This document shows, piece after piece, positions 25,182 through 32,920 of a DNA stretch of 64,000 nucleotides. This DNA is from UBA2279 sp041595875 (GTDB taxonomy: Bacteria; Actinomycetota; Coriobacteriia; Anaerosomatales; Anaerosomataceae). Position 1 is the stretch's first letter. Every line of letters begins with the position of its first letter. The position numbers and the translations under genes were made by a program. The DNA lies in the NCBI GenBank assembly GCA_041595875.1, contig JBFHJN010000003.1:17949-81948 (forward strand). Direction: 5' to 3'. The notes under the pieces are model-generated. The model was not told where the DNA came from, searched no databases, and saw nothing but the letters and a program-made list of their open reading frames with translations.

Positions 25182-26237
25182 CTACGCCTCCAGGTAGCTC
25201 TCGCCGATTACGTCCGGGATCTTCTCGGTGAGGAACTTCGCAAGGCTCGCCTCATCCATGAGCGCGCCGGCCGAGCTGTACTCACCGACGAGCGCCGGGT
25301 CGCTCACCGGGTCCGAAAGCTCGGGGAGCATCGGACGGAGCGCGAAGTAGCCCTCGTGGCCGAAGACGGTGCGGGTGGCCTCTTCCTCGGAGAGCAGGAT
25401 CTCGTGGATCTTCTCGCCGGGGCGGATCCCGGTGATGACCATCTCGATATCCTTGTCGCCGATGAGGAACTGCGCAAGGTCGGTCATCTTGGCGCTGGGG
25501 CACTTGGGGATGTAGGTCTCGCCGGGCGCTGCCGAGCGGACCGCAGCGATGATCGTGTCCACGGCGTCCTCAAGCGTGAGGAGAAAGCGGGTCATATCTG
25601 CGGTGGTGATGGTCACCGGGCCGCCAGCCGCGATCTGGTCCAAGAACAGCGGCACGACCGACCCGCGCGAGGCGAGGACGTTGCCGTAGCGCGCCGCTAT
25701 GAAACGCGTATCGGGGGCACGCAGGTTGCCGTCGATGTACACGCGCTCCTGGACCGCCTTCGTCATGCCCATGACGTTCACAGGCTTGCATGCCTTGTCG
25801 GTGGAGATGCCCACGACGGTCTCCACGGGCAGGCCGTGCTCGGAGATCGCGCGTACGAGGTTCTCGGCGCCGCCGACGTTGGTGAGCACGGCCTCCCAGG
25901 GATAGTACTCGCAGCTTGGGACCTGTTTGAGCGCCGCTGCTGCGAACACTATGTCCGCGCCGCGCGTGGCGCGCACGACGCTTGCGTAGTCACGCACATC
26001 GCCGATGATGAACCGCAGCGCCTGACGCGAGTTCTCGAAAATGACTTCGTCTGTCGCTGTGCAACGCTGCATGAAGTCGAGCCGCATGTAGTGCTGCTTG
26101 GCCTCGTCTCGCGAGAATACAGTGACGCTATCTGGCACGCCCTCAACGCCTGAGAGCAGGCGTCTCACGAGGACCTGTCCCAGTGAGCCGGTCCCGCCGG
26201 TAACGAGTATGCTCTTGCCTTCGAAGATCCCGGACAC
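25182..26237 (-). CDS. UDP-GlcNAc 4,6-dehydratase/5-epimerase (CapE/WbjB family)
   Basis: 351 residues. An SDR fold with VTGGTGSLGQVLVRRLL at the N-terminus, AAALKQVPSCE (about 100) and STDKACKPVNVMGMTKAVQE (about 130-150). The catalytic Tyr-x3-Lys is replaced by Met-x3-Lys (MGMTK), as is characteristic of the FlaA1/PseB/CapE group. GIRPGEKIHE is also present. It converts UDP-GlcNAc to a UDP-4-keto-6-deoxy-L-sugar. It is the first gene of the minus-strand polysaccharide operon, with start GTG at 26237 behind GGAGG. Confidence 0.9.
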   Translation of the reverse strand: MSGIFEGKSILVTGGTGSLGQVLVRRLLSGVEGVPDSVTVFSRDEAKQHYMRLDFMQRCTATDEVIFENSRQALRFIIGDVRDYASVVRATRGADIVFAAAALKQVPSCEYYPWEAVLTNVGGAENLVRAISEHGLPVETVVGISTDKACKPVNVMGMTKAVQERVYIDGNLRAPDTRFIAARYGNVLASRGSVVPLFLDQIAAGGPVTITTADMTRFLLTLEDAVDTIIAAVRSAAPGETYIPKCPSAKMTDLAQFLIGDKDIEMVITGIRPGEKIHEILLSEEEATRTVFGHEGYFALRPMLPELSDPVSDPALVGEYSSAGALMDEASLAKFLTEKIPDVIGESYLEA

Positions 26238-26268
26238 AATCGCCTCCGATGCATCGTGTGCTCAACAG

Positions 26269-26274
26269 ATTGTA
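26269..26274 (-). promoter_or_regulatory. Possible -10 box for the polysaccharide operon
   Basis: TACAAT on the minus strand lies 31 bp before the GTG of the CapE-like gene, in the divergent gap with manC. No clear -35 element is visible, so the assignment rests on the -10 and its position. Confidence 0.4.
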
Positions 26275-26355
26275 CACTTTGTATGTATGCCGCCACCCGC
26301 AGCGCGCGGGATGAAACAGGTCTACCCAAGCGTGTCTCCGCGCCTTGGCAAACGG

Positions 26356-26361
26356 TATACT
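26356..26361 (+). promoter_or_regulatory. -10 box of a probable leaderless manC transcript
   Basis: TATACT ends 7 bp before the ATG at 26369, the spacing that puts transcription start on the A of ATG. No Shine-Dalgarno sequence lies between them. Leaderless mRNAs are common in actinobacteria. The -35 region is weak. Confidence 0.5.
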
Positions 26362-26368
26362 TGTCCGC

Positions 26369-27856
26369 ATGTCCACAACACAGCGTATACCTCATCTGCA
26401 CGCGGTCGTCCTCGCCGGAGGCAGCGGCACCCGTTTCTGGCCGCTCTCGCGAGAGCTGGCTCCCAAGCAGTTCGTGAAGATCTTCGGCGGCATCAGCCTG
26501 ATCACCCGGGCGGTCATGCGCATCTCCGAGTTGACGTCCGAAGCGGGCATACATGTCTTGACGAACGAGCGTCTGCTCGATGAGCTCCGCAACCACCTCA
26601 AATCACAGCCGGAACTCGATGGTTTGATGATCGACTACCTGGCCGAACCTACACCACGCAACACAGCCGCAGCGATCGCGCTCGCCGCCGCCTACGTCGC
26701 CGGGCTCGATCCCGAGGCGGTAATGGTCGTGCTCCCGTCAGACCACATACTTGAAGATGGAGAGCGCTGGAGCCGGACGTTGCGCGTCGCCACGAAGTTG
26801 GCAGCCGATGGTCGTCTCGTGACGCTCGGCCTTGCACCATCCCGTCCGGAGACAGGCTACGGCTACATCCGGATGGGCGCCCCGATAGAAGGCTATGCCG
26901 ACTCGGAGATCGCCGGACACGAGGTCCTCGAGTTCGTTGAGAAGCCCGACCTCGCTTCTGCCCAGCGATTTCTCGCCTCGGGCAAGTACCTGTGGAACTC
27001 CGGCATGCTGGTCGCCCGGGCCGACTCGATTCTTCGCGAGCTCGAACTGGCCGGCCAACGAGCCGCAACGGCGGAGTCAGCGGATTCGGCGCGTATCGCC
27101 CGGACCGCCCAGACGATCGGCTTGATGCATCCCGGACAATGGACGAACGACGCGGCCCGGGAGTCTTTTGCGGCACTACCCTCAGTGCCGTTCGATAAAG
27201 CGGCCCTCGAAGTATCGGACGCAGTCGCCGTGGTCCCGGCCGACCTCGACTGGTCTGATGTGGGCTCGCTGCTCGCACTTGAAGATGTCGCCGAGCATGA
27301 CAGCCGTGGGAACATGCTTGCAGGGCATACCGTCGACATCGATTCGCACGACTCGATCGTCTATACCGAGAACCGGCTGGTTGCCACTCTTGGCCTGAAG
27401 GACACGATCGTCGTCGATACCGCGGATGCCACCCTGGTGGCGGCGAAGGATCGCGCACAAGACGTCCGCCTCGTAGTGGAAGCACTTCGCGCCCTGGGTT
27501 CCCCGGAGATCGTCGAGTCACGATCGTCCCTGCGACCGTGGGGTTCGTGGACGTTACTGGTGAAAGGACCGGGATTCCAGGTCAAGACGATCGATGTCTT
27601 GCCCGGTCACCGTCTGTCACTGCAAAGCCATGCGCACAGGAGCGAGCACTGGATAGTCGTGGAGGGCACCGCCCTGGTGACAATCGACGGATCGACATTC
27701 ACCGTGACCGCCAACGAGTCCAAATACATACCCCTTGGCGCGGTGCATCGGCTTGAGAACGCTGGCGACGGCGAGCTGCGCGTTGTAGAAGTAGCCGTGG
27801 GCGACTACCTCGGCGAGGACGACATCGTCCGCTACGAAGACGACTGGGCGCGCTAG
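26369..27856 (+). CDS. manC: Mannose-1-phosphate guanylyltransferase / mannose-6-phosphate isomerase
   Basis: 495 residues from ATG 26369. A TTG at 26345 lies upstream of the likely -10 and is rejected. The nucleotidyltransferase domain (about 8-330) has AVVLAGGSGTRFWPLSRELAPKQF and EKPDLASA; the C-terminal cupin (about 385-490) has SLQSHAHRSEHWIVVEGTA, the PMI type II region. It makes GDP-mannose from mannose-1-phosphate. It is divergent from the main polysaccharide operon and convergent with galU. With the phosphohexomutase at 11848-13245 it supplies GDP-mannose to the glycosyltransferases. Confidence 0.93.
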   Translation: MSTTQRIPHLHAVVLAGGSGTRFWPLSRELAPKQFVKIFGGISLITRAVMRISELTSEAGIHVLTNERLLDELRNHLKSQPELDGLMIDYLAEPTPRNTAAAIALAAAYVAGLDPEAVMVVLPSDHILEDGERWSRTLRVATKLAADGRLVTLGLAPSRPETGYGYIRMGAPIEGYADSEIAGHEVLEFVEKPDLASAQRFLASGKYLWNSGMLVARADSILRELELAGQRAATAESADSARIARTAQTIGLMHPGQWTNDAARESFAALPSVPFDKAALEVSDAVAVVPADLDWSDVGSLLALEDVAEHDSRGNMLAGHTVDIDSHDSIVYTENRLVATLGLKDTIVVDTADATLVAAKDRAQDVRLVVEALRALGSPEIVESRSSLRPWGSWTLLVKGPGFQVKTIDVLPGHRLSLQSHAHRSEHWIVVEGTALVTIDGSTFTVTANESKYIPLGAVHRLENAGDGELRVVEVAVGDYLGEDDIVRYEDDWAR

Positions 27857-27881
27857 AGGCTCTCCGCTCGAGCCCTCGGCC

Positions 27882-28736
27882 CTACTCGCCGAGGATACCC
27901 TCCATGATGTCCCGCAGCTGCGGGCCGTACTCCTCGGTCTCCAGCGCAAGGCGGATGTTCGCATCAAGCCAGGACAGGATGTTGCCCGTGTCAAAGCCGG
28001 GACAATCCATCGTGGTCGCGTAGATATCCTCCGAGCGAAGCAGCTCACGAAGCGCATCGGTCAGCTGGACCTCGTCCCCGCGTCCGGGTTCGATGGTGGG
28101 CAGTATCTCCATGATCTTCGGGGTAAGCAGGTACCGTCCGAAGATCGCCAGGTTGCTTGGAGCCTCGTTGACCGAGGGCTTCTCGACCAGGTCCTGCAGC
28201 TTCCAGATACCCGGCTCGACCTCGGTGCCGGAGATGACGCCATACCTGCTGACGTACTGCTGCTCAACGGGCGTCACAGCCAGAACGGAAGCGCCGTACT
28301 TCTCGTACACCTCTTGGAGGCGCGGAAGGCAGCTGTTATCAGGCACCAGCACGTCGCCCAGGAGTACGAAGAACGGCTCGGTACCGGTATGGGCAGCTCC
28401 GCACAGCACCGCATGACCCAGCCCGCGCGGACGCTTCTGGCGTACGTAGAACACCTCGGCCAGATCCGAGATTGCACGAACCTGACGCAGCTTGTCGGTG
28501 TTACCCGAGCGCTCAAGCAGGTCTTCCAGCTCAAGAGAACGATCGAAGTGGTCCTCGATGGCCCGCTTCCCACGCCCGGTGATAAGCAAGACGTCCGCGA
28601 CACCGGCAGCGACGGCTTCCTCCACCACGTACTGGATCACCGGCTTGCCCACGACAGGCAGCATCTCTTTTGGCTGCGCCTTTGTGGCGGGCAGGAATCG
28701 AGTACCCAGGCCGGCTGCGGGAATGATCGCCTTCAT
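27882..28736 (-). CDS. galU: UTP-glucose-1-phosphate uridylyltransferase
   Basis: 284 residues, close to the usual GalU length. AIIPAAGLGTRFLPATKAQPKEMLP at the N-terminus holds the nucleotide-binding loop and catalytic lysine region. VEEAVAAG and GLGHAVLCG (about 105) also match. It makes UDP-glucose, the precursor for several cell-surface sugars. It follows hemL by 74 bp on the same strand and ends against manC, so it stands at the join of the haem and polysaccharide regions. Confidence 0.95.
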   Translation of the reverse strand: MKAIIPAAGLGTRFLPATKAQPKEMLPVVGKPVIQYVVEEAVAAGVADVLLITGRGKRAIEDHFDRSLELEDLLERSGNTDKLRQVRAISDLAEVFYVRQKRPRGLGHAVLCGAAHTGTEPFFVLLGDVLVPDNSCLPRLQEVYEKYGASVLAVTPVEQQYVSRYGVISGTEVEPGIWKLQDLVEKPSVNEAPSNLAIFGRYLLTPKIMEILPTIEPGRGDEVQLTDALRELLRSEDIYATTMDCPGFDTGNILSWLDANIRLALETEEYGPQLRDIMEGILGE

Positions 28737-28810
28737 GTCGTAGACCCCCGTATCGCATTCGTGTCACGTAAGGCACGCCGCCCCGGAACGGAACGACGCA
28801 CTCAAGCGTA

Positions 28811-30094
28811 CTACAACGAGCGGAGGACTTCTCCTGCTGCGGATGTCATGGCATCGATGTCCGCGTCAGTGTGAGCAAGCCCCACGAAGGTGGCCTCGAA
28901 CTGACTGGGGGCCAGCGTGAATCCACGTTCGAGCATGCCGTTGAAGTAGCGGGCATACCGCTCGGTGTCCGACTTTGCCGCACTCGACCAGTCCGTGACA
29001 GGGCCCTTCGCGAAGAACATGCACGCCATCGAGCCCACACGGGTGAGGTATGCCTCCACACCTGCCGCCTCCACCGCCGCGCGCAGTCCCGCCTCAAGGC
29101 GCGCACCCTTACGCTCGAGCTCGTCGTAGACGCCAGGCTTCTTGAGCTCAGCGATAAGCGCCAGACCCGCGACCATCGCGACAGGATTGCCCGAGAGGGT
29201 TCCTGCCTGGTAGACCGGACCCATGGGAGCGAGGGACTGCATGATCTCGCGCTTGCCACCAAAAGCACCCACCGGGAATCCTCCACCGATGATCTTGCCC
29301 AGGGTGGTGAGGTCCGGCGTGACTCCGTAGCGCTCCTGTGCGCCACCCAGGGCCACACGGAAGCCACTGATGACTTCGTCAAAGATCAGGACGACGCCGT
29401 ACTCATCGCACAGCGCACGCAAGCCCTCCAAGAACCCTTCCGCGGGAGGAACCACGCCCATGTTGCCTGCCACAGGCTCCAAGATGATCGCTGCGACCTG
29501 CTCGCCTATCTCGGCAAGGGTCGTTCGGACAGCCTCGAGGTCGTTGTACGGCAGCACGACCGTATCGGCGGCCGCACCCTTGGTGACACCCGGCGTGGAG
29601 GGGATGCCCAGGGTCACCAGCCCGGAACCGGCGGCCACGAGCAATGCATCGCTGTGGCCGTGGTAGTTGCCGTCGAACTTGATGAACTTCTCCCGACCGG
29701 TGTAGCCACGCGCAAGGCGTATCGCGCTCATGGTCGCTTCCGTGCCCGAGGAGACCATACGGACTTCCTCGACGGAAGGAACGGCTGCCGAGACGGCCTC
29801 GGCCATCTTAAGCTCGATCTCTGTGGGAGCGCCGAAGCTGGTGCCCTTGTCGAGCTGCTCGCGCACGGCATCCAGGACCGCGTCGGGCGCGTGGCCAAGG
29901 ATCATGGGCCCCCATGACGCCACGAAGTCGATGTACTCGTTGCCGTCCGCATCCCACACATGCGAGCCTTTCGCCCGCTCGTAAAAGATGGGATCGGTGC
30001 CAACGCTCTTGAAAGCACGCACGGGCGAATTCACTCCGCCCGGAATGAAGCGGTTGGACCGTGCGAACAACTCCTGGGACTTCTCGGTATTCAT
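28811..30094 (-). CDS. hemL: Glutamate-1-semialdehyde 2,1-aminomutase
   Basis: 427 residues from ATG 30092-30094 with AGGAG five bases upstream; a TTG one codon earlier is also open. A class III aminotransferase fold with NRFIPGGVNSPVRAF, VSSGTEATMSAIRLAR, LIFDEVISGFR and the PLP lysine in TTLGKIIGGGFPVGAFGG. It makes 5-aminolevulinate from glutamate-1-semialdehyde, the second step after HemA. It lies 8 bp after the ahbAB gene, in the tetrapyrrole operon. Confidence 0.96.
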   Translation of the reverse strand: MNTEKSQELFARSNRFIPGGVNSPVRAFKSVGTDPIFYERAKGSHVWDADGNEYIDFVASWGPMILGHAPDAVLDAVREQLDKGTSFGAPTEIELKMAEAVSAAVPSVEEVRMVSSGTEATMSAIRLARGYTGREKFIKFDGNYHGHSDALLVAAGSGLVTLGIPSTPGVTKGAAADTVVLPYNDLEAVRTTLAEIGEQVAAIILEPVAGNMGVVPPAEGFLEGLRALCDEYGVVLIFDEVISGFRVALGGAQERYGVTPDLTTLGKIIGGGFPVGAFGGKREIMQSLAPMGPVYQAGTLSGNPVAMVAGLALIAELKKPGVYDELERKGARLEAGLRAAVEAAGVEAYLTRVGSMACMFFAKGPVTDWSSAAKSDTERYARYFNGMLERGFTLAPSQFEATFVGLAHTDADIDAMTSAAGEVLRSL

Positions 30095-30102
30095 CAAGGC
30101 TC

Positions 30103-31134
30103 CTAGTCTCCCTCGGCGAAGTACTTCATCGAGGCCTTCTTGAACTCGCGGATCGAGTAGAGCAGCCGTGGCTTCTCAAGGCCCGTGGCCTCGCGGATGC
30201 TCTCGGCAACGGTCTCGCACTCCTCGCGTGTGCGGCCGTGGATCATCGTGTAGAGGTTCGCCGGCCACGTGGGCGCGGTGGGCCTTTGGTAGCAATGGCT
30301 GACCTCTTTGAACGACGCCATGATGGGGCCCACTTCCTCGACCCGCTCCTCGGGGCAGCTCCACACACCCATCGCATTGGCCGAGAAACCCGTCTTGTGG
30401 TGCTTGATGGCGGCACCGAAGCGGCGGATGACGCGCGATTCGCTCCAGGCGGCCGTGCGCTCCAGCACCCAGGGCTCGTCCACGTCATAGCCACACTCGA
30501 CGAGCGTGCGGGCGATCTGCGCGAACGGATGCTCCACAGGCGGCAGGTCAGCCTGGAGCAGCCTGGCCAGCGCCTTCTCTTCCCGGCTGAGGTGCACCGG
30601 CTCGATCTCGGCAGGCTTGATGATGGGTGGCGCCTCAGCGCGCTGCTTGCGCTCGCCCGTGAAGTCGAAGTCCACCTTGATCTTGAACAGCCGGATCGCC
30701 GGCAGATCGAGGATGTCGTCGATACCGGTGCGCTCGGCGATCTCGTCCAAGATCGCCTCGATGCGAGCCTGGTTGGGGGCTATGAGCGTGAACCACACGT
30801 TGTAGCGGTCCTCGCGCTCGTAGTTGTGAGTGACGTTGTGATACTCGCCGATAAGCGCCGCAACCTCGTCTATGCGCTCCTCCGGCACGGCGATGGCGCA
30901 AAGCGTGCTGCGATAGCCCAGACGGTGCGAATCGAAGATCGCGCCCATCCTGCGGATGATGCCTTCGGCCTTCATGTGGCGCACGGAAGCCAGGACCTCA
31001 GCCTCGCTTGACCCGAGCTCCCCTGCCAACACGGCGTAGGGCCGCGGTTTGATGGGAAACGAGGCCTGGATGGTGGTCAGGACGCGACGGTCCAGATCTG
31101 ACAACTCCACGGACGATGCCACCTGGCTACTCAC
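30103..31134 (-). CDS. ahbAB: Fused siroheme decarboxylase AhbA-AhbB
   Basis: About 343 residues. Two Lrp/AsnC-like halves sit on one chain, each with a degenerate winged helix and an effector-like domain. The first (about 8-150) ends in THNYEREDRYNVWFTL, like AhbA; the second (about 190-340) contains SHCYQRP and WPANLYTMIHG, like AhbB. The known heterodimer decarboxylates siroheme to 12,18-didecarboxysiroheme. A GTG at 31132-31134 overlapping the ahbD stop by 8 bp is used as start; GTG 31120-31122 is an alternative. A role as a DNA-binding Lrp regulator is less likely, given ahbC, ahbD and siroheme synthase nearby. Confidence 0.88.
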   Translation of the reverse strand: MSSQVASSVELSDLDRRVLTTIQASFPIKPRPYAVLAGELGSSEAEVLASVRHMKAEGIIRRMGAIFDSHRLGYRSTLCAIAVPEERIDEVAALIGEYHNVTHNYEREDRYNVWFTLIAPNQARIEAILDEIAERTGIDDILDLPAIRLFKIKVDFDFTGERKQRAEAPPIIKPAEIEPVHLSREEKALARLLQADLPPVEHPFAQIARTLVECGYDVDEPWVLERTAAWSESRVIRRFGAAIKHHKTGFSANAMGVWSCPEERVEEVGPIMASFKEVSHCYQRPTAPTWPANLYTMIHGRTREECETVAESIREATGLEKPRLLYSIREFKKASMKYFAEGD

Positions 31135-32494
31135 ACTCCCCGCGCATAGACTTCGGGATGTACACACAGTATGGCTCCTCGGCGAGATAATCGCCCGTCA
31201 CGGACAGCGCACGGGCGCGACACCCGCCGCAGACGGCCTTGTACTCGCACGCACCGCACTTGCCCTTGAGAAGCGAGTAGTCGCGCAGCTCGTTGAAGAC
31301 CTTGGACTCCGTCCAGATCTGGCTGAACGGCTGCCGCTTCACGTTGCCCAGCTGCATGTCGAAGTAGCCGCATGGCTGGATATCGCCCACGTGGCTGATG
31401 AAGCAAAAGGTGATCCCGCCCAGGCAGCCACGCGTCATCGCGTCCAGGCCGTACTCCTCGCGCGTGACCTTCTTGCCTTCGGCCTTTGCCTTCTGGCGGA
31501 TGATGCGGTAGTAGTGCGGCGCGTCGGTGGGCTTGAAATGCAGCGGCGACGTCTTCTGACGCTCGTAGGCCCACTCCAACACCTTCTCGTACTCCTCCGG
31601 CGGCAGCTCTTTGTCGAGCAGGTCCTCGCCCCGGCCGGTAGGGACGAGCATGAAGATATGGAACGCGTCCACGCCAAGCGACTCGGCAAGATCGTGGACA
31701 TCTTCCACCATCGTGTAATTGAGCGTGGTGACCGTCATGTTGATCTGCACGCCGACACCATGACGCTTGGCGATCTTGATGCCCTCGATGGTCTTGTCGA
31801 AGCACCCGGGCTGGCCGCGGAAGGCATCGTGCCCCTCGGCTGTCGGGAAGTCCACGCTGACCGAGATGCGCGGGATGCGGTGCTCGGCCATCTTCGCGGC
31901 GATCTCGTCAGTGATGAGCGTGGCGTTGGTGCCGATGACAGGCATCGCGCCCTTCTCGTGCGCGTAGTCGATGACCTCCCAGATGTCAGGCCGCATGAGC
32001 GGCTCACCACCGGTGAGGATGATGATGGGGTTGGTGATCGTCGTGATGTCATCGATGTTGCTCTTGATCTCGTCCAGTGACAGCTCGCCCTCGTAGGCGC
32101 CGAACTCCGCCGCTGCGCGACAATGCGCGCAACTGAGGTTGCAGCTCCGCGTGATCTCCCAGGCGATGATGCGCGGCGCCTTGATGCCGGTGCGCGCTTC
32201 ATACGCCTGCGCAGCCTCGCCGCCGCCAGGGCGGAAGCCCATCGAACGCGCGCCACCGTGACGCTGCGTACCGGCCGGATGTCCGCCGGGGTGACCGCCG
32301 GGGTGACCGCCGGGGTGACCGCCGGTCATCGGAACACCCGCCGGATGACCCATCGGGATGCCGATGGCGGCCTGGCCGCAGCCCTTCTCGGCGTCCGCCA
32401 TCTCCTGCTCATCTATCGTTGGACGGTCGTCACCGAAAGCCTCGTCAAGATCGAGGTCGGGACGGCTATCAGCGTTGCCTACGTTATCTGCCAT
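31127..32494 (-). CDS. ahbD: Radical SAM haem b synthase AhbD with His-rich N-terminal tail
   Basis: 455 residues. The radical SAM cluster motif CNLSCAHC is at about residue 115. IIILTGGEPLMRPDIW (about 155) follows, and a C-terminal SPASM-type region binds an auxiliary cluster (CGYFDMQLGN, CGACEYKAVCGGCRARAL, ending EPYCVYIP). AhbD converts Fe-coproporphyrin III to haem b by oxidative decarboxylation of two propionates. The first 90 residues are an extra tail rich in Gly, His and Pro, with four GGHP units at residues 58-73; typical AhbD proteins of about 390 residues lack it. RBS GAAGGA precedes the ATG. Confidence 0.9.
   Translation of the reverse strand: MADNVGNADSRPDLDLDEAFGDDRPTIDEQEMADAEKGCGQAAIGIPMGHPAGVPMTGGHPGGHPGGHPGGHPAGTQRHGGARSMGFRPGGGEAAQAYEARTGIKAPRIIAWEITRSCNLSCAHCRAAAEFGAYEGELSLDEIKSNIDDITTITNPIIILTGGEPLMRPDIWEVIDYAHEKGAMPVIGTNATLITDEIAAKMAEHRIPRISVSVDFPTAEGHDAFRGQPGCFDKTIEGIKIAKRHGVGVQINMTVTTLNYTMVEDVHDLAESLGVDAFHIFMLVPTGRGEDLLDKELPPEEYEKVLEWAYERQKTSPLHFKPTDAPHYYRIIRQKAKAEGKKVTREEYGLDAMTRGCLGGITFCFISHVGDIQPCGYFDMQLGNVKRQPFSQIWTESKVFNELRDYSLLKGKCGACEYKAVCGGCRARALSVTGDYLAEEPYCVYIPKSMRGECE
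32276..32323 (-). repeat. 12-bp tandem repeat coding for GGHP units
   Basis: The plus strand shows three near-perfect copies of a 12-bp unit (CCGGGGTGACCG register) and a diverged fourth. They encode four Gly-Gly-His-Pro units in the AhbD tail. Unit length is a multiple of three, so copy number can change without a frameshift. Confidence 0.8.
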
Positions 32495-32515
32495 CTCACG
32501 TTCCTTCGTATCGGT

Positions 32516-32917
32516 TCAGTCGGTCGTCGGAACGACCATCACAGCCGTTCCGTACGCGAAGATCTCGCTCGCCGGTGGAACGGAGGTCGAGTCGAAGCGG
32601 GCGCCCACCACCGCGTTCGCGCCCAGCTGTATCGCGTGCTGTTCAAGTCTTTGGAGCGCCTCGGCGCGTGTCGTCTCGGCAAGACGCACGAACTCGGGGA
32701 TCTCGCCACCGGCTATCGTCCGAAGACCGGCCACGGTCGAGCTCAAGAGATCCCGGCTGCGAGCGGCCACGCCCCAGCACAGTCCGATCGTGCGCTCGAT
32801 GCGATAGCCGACCGGCGCTTCGGTCGTCGTGTAGACGGGGATGCGCTGCACCCGTGCCTTCGGAGCGGCAGGCGCACTTGCTGCATCCTCTCTCCTCTCG
32901 CCGTAGAAGGCGACCAT
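32516..32917 (-). CDS. YbjQ/UPF0145-like protein
   Basis: 133 residues, slightly longer than the roughly 105 usual for the family because of an N-terminal extension (about 25 residues, Ala-rich). Recognisable parts are PVYTTTEAPVGYRIERTIGLCWGV, an early YbjQ-like motif, and AIQLGANAVVGARFDSTS with Y.TAVMV near the end. The family forms pentamers and has no settled function. An AAGGAGG inside the end of hemB serves as RBS, so it is coupled to hemB and precedes ahbD by 21 bp. A link to haem or metal handling is inferred from place alone. Confidence 0.8.
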   Translation of the reverse strand: MVAFYGERREDAASAPAAPKARVQRIPVYTTTEAPVGYRIERTIGLCWGVAARSRDLLSSTVAGLRTIAGGEIPEFVRLAETTRAEALQRLEQHAIQLGANAVVGARFDSTSVPPASEIFAYGTAVMVVPTTD

Positions 32918-32920
32918 GGT

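Noticed and set aside
32276..32323. Possible CRISPR-like repeat
   Set aside because: The 12-bp units are contiguous, without spacers, and code in frame for GGHP within AhbD.
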